Of a stretch of DNA of 64,000 nt, positions 55,180-64,000 are shown in pieces. The stretch comes from Tipula vernalis. Its lineage: Eukaryota; Arthropoda; Insecta; Diptera; Tipulidae. The stretch lies in assembly GCA_958295665.1 (NCBI GenBank), contig OY282560.1:104323930-104387929 (forward strand), given 5' to 3'. Position numbers and translations under genes: made by a program. Position 1 is the stretch's first letter. Each line of letters begins with the position of its first letter. The notes under the pieces were generated by a model that saw nothing but the letters and a program-made list of their open reading frames with translations, was not told where the DNA came from and did no database searches.

Positions 55180-57800
55180 GGTTGCGTGAGGCGGCAAAAG
55201 ATTGCGATTTTAGTGAAGCTATGGAGGTCATAATTTTGTATAAATTTGTCACGGCGATAAACAATAAAAAGATTTTCGAGGAGTTATGTGACAAAACGAG
55301 GAATATTACCAGTACAAAAAGGCATTAGATGCAGCAAGAAAAATGGAAAGCAAATCAATACAAGAGCCAAGGGAAGTAATGGCGTTAAAGAACCAAAATA
55401 CAGGCGGTAAAAATAGCAACAAAATATTGAACAAATCCCAAGGTAATGAAGTGGTTAATCGAGGGAAGAATACAGCATATAGAGAAGGATAGCGGCAGAA
55501 ATACGGCAAATTACTGTAGTTCATTAGAGTTTTGTTCACCAATATAGGATTAATGATCGGAAACAAATTAATTAAAGTTATGGTAGATACGGGACCATCG
55601 ATATCGGCAATTCCGGAAAATATTTATAATGATATTTTATCAGATATTGAATTAAATAGAGATAACACCGCAGTTAAAGATTATAGTGGGAACAAGTAAA
55701 GGGTTCGCGGCGCGGTTTATTTAACAGTAATTTATAACGACATAAAAGAAAGGTTTAACATTTTAATAATAGATGGAGTTCAGAAATGTATTCTGGGCCG
55801 TGATTTTTTCTATAAAATATAGAGAATTGTTTGATGGTAAATTGGGTCAGTTGAAGAATGTGAAAGTACATTTAGATGTAATAGATGGAGTTGTTCCTAA
55901 ATATGTTCCAGCAAGGAAAGTGCCGTTTGCTTTTTTGTCTGAAGTGGAAAGAGAGCTAGAGACATTAGAAAAGACAGAAATTATTACCTAAATTACGCTT
56001 CGGGGTAGTTATAGAACAAATCGTTTACGATTTGGTGTTAAACTGGCATCCGGAATTTTTCAGCTAAAAATTGAAAAGCTATTTAAAGGGATAAAAGGAG
56101 TGGTGTGTTCCTTGGATGATATATTAGTGTTCGCGAAAGATATGACAAGCCATAATAGAGTATTGAATATTGTTTTTAGTATTTTATCGGTTGCGGGAAT
56201 GCGTGTAAATGCGGGAAAGTATGAGTTTAGTAAGAATGAAATTGGATATTTGGGATATGTGATTTCATGTAAGGGTATAAATGGAATTAGTAGTAAGTAT
56301 ACTATTCCGGATTTTCCAGTTCCGAAGACTATAATCGAAGTTAGTTCGTTTGGTGCTTTGGTGAATTATTTTGGTAAATTCATTGAAAATTTGTCAAAAA
56401 AAATGTATCCAATATATAATTTGTTGAAACAACGAGAAGGTTTCAAATAAGCGAATAATGTGACAAAGTATTCAATGAAATGAAGGGGGAGATAATGCCG
56501 GATAGAGTTTTGGTAAAATACCATCCTGAACAGGAACTTGTGCTGACTTGTCATGCATCAAATGTGGGAATAGGTGCAGTGCTGTCATATAGGTTTGAAG
56601 GTGGAATAGAAAGACCAATTGAATTTGCGTCAAGAACACTTTCAGATAGTAAAAGAACTTATATTTGGATCGAAAAAGTTTTTCCAACATTTAATTGGAA
56701 GAGCTTAATGGAATTCCACAAATGTCAGCAAGTCGTTTACAAAGAGGGGCATTTCATCTTTCAGCTGTTGACGACACTATTGAATACGTAAAATCGAGTG
56801 AACATTGTGCGGATTCATTGTCTCATTTTCCATGTGAATATAAACCATATAATTCGGAAGAAATTCGTTATTTAAATCTTGTGTGTTCAAATGAAACCTT
56901 ACCAATCAATTTTGAAATGATAAAGCAAGAAAACGAGAAAGATAGGGGGATAAGCGTATTGATAGAGGCGTTGAAGAACGGCGAATTGGCAAAATTGGAC
57001 AAAAATAGGTGGGGTGAGGTGTATTAGAGGTGTTAATAGGGAAATCCATCAAAAGATACAGTTTTTCCGTGGGCGAGACCAGAGGGTCCATGGAAAAGAA
57101 TTCAAATTGATTTTGCAGGTCCACTAAGTAACAAGTTTTTTTTAAATAATTTTGGATGCGTATAGTCGCACAACGGAATTTACAATACGTTGTTTGTCAG
57201 GTACGTTTACGAGATTTGGGTTACTAGAACAAATAGTAAGTGATAATGAATCACAATTTGTCTCATTTCCGTTTGAGAATTTTATAAAGTTGAATAACAT
57301 TAAGCATTCGTTGAGACATACGTATTTGCCAGCTACGAATGGTGCTGCGGAAAATGAAGTGAAAACAGTTAAAAAGGCTTTGTACACTTTTGTAATGTCG
57401 ACAATATATTGTTTAATTTTCTTGCCGATTACCGAAATTTACAGCATTGTACAGCAGGAGTTGCACCAACATCTTTAGTTTTGAAATACCATATATAAAA
57501 CCAAAATAAAGTTAGACTTATTGTTACCAAGATATATAAAGGATAAATGTGGAGAGAATGATTGGGAAAAAGAAAAGTATGTACAAGGACAATAAAGTAC
57601 GTGTGTTTGGAGAAAATGACGAAGTTTTAATTCGAAACTACAAATCTAATATGAAATGGATAATAGCACGTTTAGAACCAAGGTTATATACATGTGCAAT
57701 ACTTAGTGGTAAAGTAATACGTAGACATGTTCATCAGATTAGACATTTAGGGCGAAGTCAGAATGATTATACACTTATAAAGCCACGAAGTGATGATTAA
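55180..57800 (+). pseudogene. Third Gypsy: decayed pol
   Basis: Plus-strand pieces: a protease-like GTSKGFAARFI region near 55690 (weak), VPKYVPARKVPFAF before RT at 55890, then at 55990-56100 most RT fingers and palm are missing and the reading jumps to SLDDILVFAKD (RT box), EIGYLGYVISCKGI; RNase H HASNVGIGAVLSYRFEGG; the spacer to integrase (CADSLSHFP); integrase core YSRTTEFTIR, IVSDNESQF, ATNGAAENEVKTVKKAL; and a C-terminal KVRVFGENDEVLIRNYK segment. Stops and internal deletions throughout. LTRs were not identified. Confidence 0.75.
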
Positions 57801-58065
57801 GGTAGTTATAAAAGTACAAATAGGAATGAAGGCATGAATGAGAAAAATCAAAGATTAATTATTGTTATGTTTGAGCGTGGGGAGAGTTGTTTAAGTAGAA
57901 ATGAGAGGCGAATTGCTACTCAGATTGATAAGAATTATGGTATAATAGAAGATGCCATAGACGAGGGTACGAGTAGTTTGGAAATGAGGCAGGAAGATAA
58001 TAATGAATAGGAGAATATGAACAGGAATGAGAATTAGGAGCAGAATAGAGGTCAGGGTTACCGAT
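57801..58065. other. Gap between the third Gypsy and the satellite
   Basis: Nothing recognisable beyond the possible 3' region of the Gypsy element. Confidence 0.35.
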
Positions 58066-58069
58066 TTTT

Positions 58070-59170
58070 GTTTAGAACGATATGGTTGCAAATTAAGTTG
58101 TAAGCCCTTGACGATCCGCAAAAATAAGGGAGGTATTTTTTGACATTGGGGTGGTTTGTAGTTACTTCATTATGTATGTGGCCAATTGGCAACATCTCTA
58201 GGATCAGATATACAGAATTTTTTGTTTAACCAACTTTTTGTTTAGAACGATATGTACAAAATGGAGTTGTCAGCCCCTGACCATCCGCAAAACCAAGGGA
58301 GGTATTTTTTTATATTGGGTTTGCTTCCAGTTACTTCATTATGCATGTGGTCTGTTGGAAAAATCTCTAGGATCAGATATACTGAATTTTTTTTTTTTCA
58401 CCAATTTTTGTTTAGAACGATATAGTACCAAATGGGGTTGTAAGCCCCTGACGATCCGCAAAAATAAGTGAGGTAGTTTCTGGGACCGCTTCTAGTTACT
58501 TCATGATGTATGTGGCCAACTGGCAAAATCTCTAGGATCAGATCCAGAGAATTTTTTGTTTAGAACGATGTGGTAGCAAATGAAGTAGTAAGCCCCTGAC
58601 GGTCCGCAAACATAAGGGAGGTATTTTTTGACATTGAGGTGGCTTGTAGTTACTTCATTATGTATGTGGTCAACTGGCAAAATCTCTTGTTTAACCAATT
58701 TTTATTTTGAACGATATGGTACCAAATGGGTTGTAAGCCACTGACGATCCGCAAAAATAACGGAGGTATTTTTGGATATTGGGATCGATTCTTGTTACTT
58801 CATTATGCATGTGGCCAATTGTCAAAATCTCTAGGATTAGGTTGTTTAGCCAATTTTTTTGTAGAACGATATCGTACCAAATGGAGTTGTAAGTCCCTGA
58901 CGATCCGCAAAAATAAGGTAGGTATTTTTTGACATTGGGATGGCTTCTAGTTACTTCATTGGCCAATTGGCAAAATTTCTAGGATCAGATCCACCGAATT
59001 TTTTGTTTGACAAATTTTTGTTTAGAACGATGTGACACCCAATGGAGTTGTAAGCCCCTGACATCCGTAAAAAATAAGGGAGGTATTTTATAATATTGGG
59101 ATCACTTCTAGTTACTTCAGTATGTATGTGGTCAATTGGCAAAAACTCTAGAATCACAGTATATTTTTGT
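58070..59170 (+). repeat. Tandem array of a ~146-170-bp monomer, seven copies, direct only
   Basis: TTTAGAACGATATGG cores occur at about 58071, 58241, 58411, 58559, 58705, 58860 and 59021. Each is followed by GTAAGCCCCTGACGATCCGC, TAAGGGAGGTATTTTT, TTCTAGTTACTTCATTATG and GGCAAAATCTCTAGGATCAG. The spacing varies from 146 to 170 by indels. No orientation switch was found. Confidence 0.88.
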
Positions 59171-59174
59171 TTAA

Positions 59175-59530
59175 CCTAAAGATGTTCATTGGCAATGAAT
59201 TATGACAAATATTTTTCTATGTTTTTTTAATTGCTCATATTAAATATTAAGCTTGTAATTTTACTTCAATGTTTGTTACTTCATTTATTATCTTTATTTT
59301 TGTAATTAACGAATAACGAGTTAACGTTTTTACTTTGCAGATCGTTTCTTATTTTCTAATTGTTTCGAAAAGAAATATTAACCATTTGATATTAGATTCG
59401 CGTAACAATTTGTGAAAGAAATAAATCATTCTGCTATTTATTGATTATAAGTTATTTTAAATTTTTGTTGAGCTAAAATAATTGATCATAAAAAATTCTC
59501 GAATGAATAAACATTATAAAGTTCATTTTC
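59175..59530. other. AT-rich gap before the errantivirus-like element
   Basis: It should contain the 3' LTR of the minus-strand element if it exists; I see no clear purine-rich tract or LTR edge, so the element may be truncated here. Confidence 0.35.
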
Positions 59531-59533
59531 CGT

Positions 59534-60897
59534 TTATTCAGTGTTCATTTTTACCGTGGTAGTACGCCTATTGATGACAATGTAACTGATTAATACCAAC
59601 ATGCCGACTGATGAGAGGGATACGCCTCCTGATAGTGTCCACATCCAATTCTGGTGGTTTACTTGCTTGAGATGTACATTTCTGATATGATTCCTATTCT
59701 GGATGTTCTCCTTGTTGACCTCCATATCAAGCATTTTTACTAATTTACGGGTTGCTTCAATATTGTAAAGTGCTCCCTGTATTTCCTGCATTTAACCTCT
59801 AATCTCATACGATTGAAATTTCCTGTTATTGAAGTTTATGGTACAATTCCAAAATGTTATCAGAAAGTTTCCTGATAATACTCTGTCGTTGGGTCCGCAA
59901 TCCGAAGATAATGTCTCGTTTTTTGCGTTGTTTATTAGAAGTTTACCCTCGGAGATGAATTGTATGATTGTTTCCGTTTCGGATGTCACATTACAGTAGC
60001 TTTTGGTCCCCATAACTAGTGGTTTAATACACTTATCATTAAACTCTCGAATATCTGAATGTCTTTGCACAAATTTGTTGTGGTTCGAACTTGTGAACAA
60101 TTTTTGATTGCTTTTGATAATGTGTTGAGGATAGTTCCTTATGATGGTGTCATTTATAATTAATGGTAATACCATCATTACTGTTGAATCTTCTTCTTCC
60201 AATTTTAGTACTTGAAGCATGTACAGGAGAGTTTCTTTATTTACCGCTATTTGGGGGGGTGACGAATTCTAGTGCTTCATCCGGCAGCGTGATGTTAATA
60301 CCCTGATTGACGAGTAGATCCTTTATTACGATTATTTCTTTCAAAGAAAGTATTTTACTACTTGGTAGTTCTACTTTTATCCGGATTATTGCATCTTGGA
60401 TGTTTTCTAGTATTGTGTTGACGGTGTCTATGTTAATTATAGTTGCTAACATCTCTATTTCCGTTAATACAACTTTATTAGCCATTGTGCTGTTACTTAT
60501 AGCCCTGTTTACTGTGTCCGTGATTGTTTGGATTCTTTTGTTGATTTGTTCGTTTATTCGAAATTGTTGATTATTTGCATCTATTAGTTGATTCATCGTA
60601 CTGTTGATTACGCGTAGATCATCAGCGTCTGGATTTCCCGCGAGCCATTTCCATGCTGATCCTAATGTATCCCATCGTTTGTGTCTATTATTATGCATGG
60701 GTTTTATTTGACGAAGATTGTTGTATAATTTCTTCAACTTTTGTCAACTTATCATACAATTTACTGATCATAATTTTGTTAATAGATTCTACAACTAATT
60801 CTATATTAGTTAAGTTAATAGGGTGTATGATTTTGATATTCCCTATTTGAATTTTACATTGATTTGTTTTTATTAGTAGTATAGGGTCTTTATGCAA
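59534..60897 (-). pseudogene. Errantivirus-type env gene, broken into four frames
   Basis: Pieces from 5' to 3' on the minus strand: 60691-60897 (surface-subunit start), 60237-60737, 59792-60220 and 59534-59791. The second piece carries a furin-type basic motif RHKR (about residue 18-21) followed by a hydrophobic W-rich stretch, the usual subunit boundary and fusion region. The last piece has a hydrophobic membrane-anchor segment (SVGMLVLISYIVI) and a short tail. Env is what distinguishes infectious-type insect errantiviruses from other Gypsy elements. Frameshifts near 60700, 60230 and 59792 and in-frame stops make it non-functional. It is an endogenous, decayed copy. Confidence 0.75.
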
Positions 60898-60980
60898 ATT
60901 TTTAATTTCTAGTCTTTGAGCATTACAAATATAAAATAGGACTATTAAGACAAATAGTTTTAACGTTACAATTATTATTT

Positions 60981-61758
60981 TTACTTTAATCTTTTAATTT
61001 TGCTCTTATTTCTTTTAATATTTCTAGTTGTTTTGAAAGTTTTATAATTGACATCTTTTATTTTAGTTTCGACCCCTCTAGGTTGTGATTTTGTTCTAAT
61101 ATTTGGTGTTATATAAACTAATTGATCCTCCCTTAAATTTGGGGGTTCTTCCTTACTACTATTTTGTTTCATCATTCTAACTCTCGCTTTTTCGAGATTA
61201 TTGTTTACCTGTTTAAAAATAATATTAGCTTGATCCTGTATTTCGCTCGGGTTTAACAAGTTGTTTTGGTTGAAGATAATTTCATTCGGCGTGAAGCCGG
61301 TGGATAAATGTATAGAATTGTTGTACAATGCCACTGATAATTTTATTGTCGTTAGGGTACTTGAGTCTGGAAGTTTGTCTCGATTTGTATTGAAAATTTC
61401 TAGAATAGTCGAATGCGTTTTCTCGACTTGGCCGGTTTGACTCTGAGGATGACACGTATTCTAATTTAATATTAAGCTTGCTCAAGTATTCTCTAAATTG
61501 CAACGACTGGAACGTTGTCTCATGATCTGAAAAAATGGTATTGGGGATTCCGAATTGAGTGAAATATTTTGCCAAGGCAATTGTTGTGTCTGGAAGATTT
61601 TTTGTTTCGATCGGAATCATTTGTAGATGTTTGGAGAAGGAGTCTATTACAGACAAAAAATTGGTTTTGTTAATTTGAAAAATATCAATGTGCACTCGTT
61701 CTAATGGTTTTTCGGTGCTTGGTCTGGGAGATATTTTAATGTGGTAGCTGATAATCAT
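60981..61758 (-). pseudogene. Errantivirus-like integrase and pol C-terminus
   Basis: 61282-61758 reads PLERVHIDIFQI, VIDSFSKHL and the second-Asp region TIFSDHETTF. The frame then shifts near 61450; the third catalytic residue lies in a GQVEKTHST context in the new frame. 60981-61334 reads NNSIHLSTGFTPNEIIF and a basic tail to the stop. Integrase inserts the proviral DNA; here the core is split by one indel. It sits directly before env, as in errantiviruses. Confidence 0.75.
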
Positions 61759-61794
61759 ATCCTGACGCCCTTCATTGGTTACGTCTTCGACAAT

Positions 61795-62300
61795 TTTCGT
61801 AGCGAAAACGAAATGGCCGTTTTGAGAGAAGTTCTCTCGAAATGACTCCTAGATTGTTTGTTTACCGTTATGAAATTTTTTTATGAGACCCGTGATTTCA
61901 TCTTTGTCAAATGTTTCCTTTGAAATTATAATTCTTTTAAAGTTTGGGAATATATCTTCCCAAATTGTCATATCTTGATTTGAGACTTTGAAAATTAATT
62001 GATTCCTATAATAGTTAATAGGACAATCTGAAAAGTGTAAGAAATAGTCGTCAAATGTGTCTGCCAAATGGACTGTTTCGATATCATTATCATTAGCGGA
62101 GCGTGATTTTCTGACATCCTTCCAGATTCACGTGAAGTGTTATCTGTTCCCTCATTAAAATGCAGTTCGTTGTTTGTAGTGGGCATCCTGCTAAGTGCGT
62201 CTGCCACTACATTTGCTCTGCCCTCTTTAAAGACTACATCGTAATCGTAGTTTTCCAGTTCGAGTCTCCATCGTAATATTTTGAAGTTTTTCTCCGAGGA
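61795..62300 (-). pseudogene. Pol segment between RNase H and integrase, with frameshifts
   Basis: It contains MADALSRMP at about 62180-62207, the conserved end of RNase H in Gypsy elements (ADALSR), followed by two overlapping broken frames (61849-62067, 61995-62207). A stop near 62300 separates it from RNase H proper. Confidence 0.65.
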
Positions 62301-63257
62301 TTAAATGAAGGTTAGAGGCTTGTGGTCCGTTACCAACGTAAATTTATTACCGTACATGTATGGTTGGTACTTTTTTACGGCCCATATTATGGCCAATGCC
62401 TCTTTGTCATTCGTCGCATAGTTCACTTCTGTAGAATTTAGTGTTCGCGAGGCGAATGCAATGGGTCTCTCTACATTATTCTGAATTTGGGAGAGAACTG
62501 CACCTAGAGCGAAATCTGATGCGTCTGTGGTCAGAATAAATTGTTTCGTGAAGTCGGGGTAGGCTAGGATTTGGTCTGTAGCTAAAATTCTTTTAAGAGC
62601 CTCAAATGCCTTTATATATTCAGTAGTTTTATCTTTCTTCAGATATTTAGACATGGGTTTCGTAATTTTGGAGTAATCTCTTATGAATCTTCTATAATAA
62701 CCCGAAAGTCCCAGAAATTGTTTAATTTCTTTCGGGGTTTTCGGTAATGTCCAGTCTATAATTTTCTGGATTTTGTCCGCATTAGGTTTAACACCGTCTT
62801 GCGTGATTATATGGCCAAGGAACTCGGTTTGTTTTTTAAGGAATTCACATTTATCTAATTGGATTTTAAGATTAAAATGTGATAGTCTTTTGAGTACCAT
62901 ACTAAGATTTTGAATATAATTTTCTAAATTGTGTCCAATAATAATGATGTTATCCAGATAGACATGACAAATGTTTCCTATAAAATCCTGCAATACGTTG
63001 TTCATTGCGCGCTGGAACGTAGCGGGACCATTTTCTAAGCCGAAAGGCATTCTGAAGAATTCAAAATGACCCTTTCCGGTTGAAAATGCAGTTTTTTCCC
63101 TAGATTTCTCGTCCATTGGAATCTGGTGAAAGCCAGACTTTAGATCCAATGTTGAAAAGTACACCGATTTTCCTAAACTGTCCAATATTTCCTCGATCTG
63201 AGGGATTGGAAACTTGTCGTCTACCGTTTTCTCATTTAGCTTACGATAGTCAATCAC
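62301..63257 (-). pseudogene. Errantivirus-like RT and RNase H with altered catalytic box
   Basis: RT motifs: DYRKLNEKTV, FPIPQIEEIL, DLKSGFHQIPM, FGLENGPATFQ. The catalytic box reads VYLDNIIII, so the second Asp of YxDD is Asn (codon 62949-62951). RNase H follows: LTTDASDFALGAVLSQ, NDKEALAIIWAVKKY, LVTDHKPL. The frame is open over 318 codons and stops at 62301. RT makes the DNA copy of the element RNA; loss of the second Asp is expected to abolish activity. Confidence 0.85.
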
Positions 63258-63954
63258 GACTCTTATTTTCCGTTTCCCCGAGGCATCCGTTTTTTTTTTG
63301 GACCACCCAAATTGGAGAGGAGTAGGGACTTTTTGAATTACGGATTATTCCGCTATCTAACATTTCCTGTATCTGTTCCTCGACATCTTTTTTAAAGTGA
63401 TGTGGGTATCTATACGTTTTAGTAAATACAGGGTTTTCGTCTTTTGTAATAATTTTGTGTTTAATAATTGTGGTTGATGACAGTTTCTCATTCTGTCTCA
63501 ACAATACTGCTTGATTTTTGAAAAATGTATCGATTAAAATGTTCTTTTCCTTATCAGTTAGGTGTTCCGTCCGGATTATGTTTTCGATAGTTTTTCTATC
63601 AATTATTTTGTTATCACAACCCGGAATTGGTTTTAGTGTTTCAAAATTATTTACTTCCAATATCAATTTTGGAAGTTTTTCCGGTGGATCCGGACTATCT
63701 GTTAACACTCTCACTGTCGTCTTGAAATTGTTAGCTTTGTATAAACCCGGTTGAATGGTTATATCTTTGTTTAATTTTTCAAACCCTGAGACCAATAAGT
63801 CGCCGTTCTCTGAGGTGTCTATGGTAACAATGTGATTATAAAAGTTCTCTTCTGGGTAATATCTGTCAAACTTGTAAGTGTGATTGTTTAACAAAATTGA
63901 ATTCGATTTATAATCAATTTTGGCGTTCATTTTCGCCATTGATTCGAAACCCAA
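63250..63954 (-). pseudogene. Errantivirus-like protease-to-RT start
   Basis: The reading goes through a post-protease region (ILLNNHTYKFDRYY), LPKLILEVNNFETL, and ENPVFTKTYRYPHHFKKDVEEQI, then SPYSSPIWVVQKKNG before the frame ends just ahead of the RT frame at 63257. These overlap by a few bases, and an indel in a T run (63289-63297 on the plus strand) accounts for the shift. Gag is beyond base 64000. Confidence 0.75.
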
Positions 63955-64000
63955 TATTCCGTCAAAAAATTTATGGAAATTTAACTCATAATAATTTTGA

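Noticed and set aside
58501..59157. Repeated 65-91-codon minus-strand frames resembling each other
   Set aside because: They follow the tandem unit at 58070-59170 and shift with its indels.

Overview
This is AT-rich, intron-poor eukaryotic DNA that is almost entirely transposable elements and tandem repeats. Several kinds of Gypsy element, one with an insect-errantivirus-type envelope gene, occur together with a DD34D mariner, a Helitron, Penelope-like elements, Jockey/CR1-like and I-like LINEs and a BEL fragment. This mixture fits an arthropod, most likely an insect; I cannot name the order. The only host-type gene I can support is an intronless BTB-domain ORF at 3240-4469.

Layout. 1-2260: a Jockey-like LINE fragment joined to a decayed CsRn1-type Gypsy (minus). 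3240-4469: BTB gene. 4930-5480: eroded Gypsy fragment (plus). 5741-26397: one young Gypsy element (minus) with near-identical short LTRs and a 5-bp target duplication, inserted next to a BEL fragment. Its gag-pol frame is split by a 16.1-kb foldback-like element at 8772-24905. That guest has an exact 8-bp target duplication, terminal inverted repeats of about 750 bp, about 90 forward copies of a ~161-bp monomer, an abrupt orientation switch near 23300, and about nine inverted copies. The forward array carries a higher-order structure of multi-monomer blocks (spacings 2576, 3216 and 2890 bp). I see no transposase in it.

26400-32200: BEL remnant, an I-like LINE derivative with a 14-bp target duplication, minisatellites, a tRNA-like SINE head, a possible solo LTR, a Penelope-like fragment and a Jockey/CR1-like LINE interrupted by a pogo-like MITE. 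32752-36911: a second Gypsy (minus) with one frameshift just before the RT catalytic box. 37690-42474: a decayed Helitron (Rep plus Pif1-like helicase) with a recognisable 3' hairpin and CTAG end. 43860-46510: minisatellite and inverted/tandem repeats. 46540-48480: a Penelope-like fragment split by an almost complete mariner.

48530-53530: two more foldback-like structures, a dispersed tandem family and a solo LTR. 53740-57800: a LINE RT remnant (minus) and a decayed Gypsy (plus). 58070-59170: a seven-copy tandem array. 59530-64000: an errantivirus-like Gypsy (minus) with broken env and a substituted RT catalytic residue; its gag lies beyond the window.

The genes do not form a pathway; the window reads as successive insertions. 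The most unusual content is the giant foldback element, together with four structurally similar but sequence-unrelated inverted or tandem arrays with monomers of roughly 145-185 bp (one has only short words).
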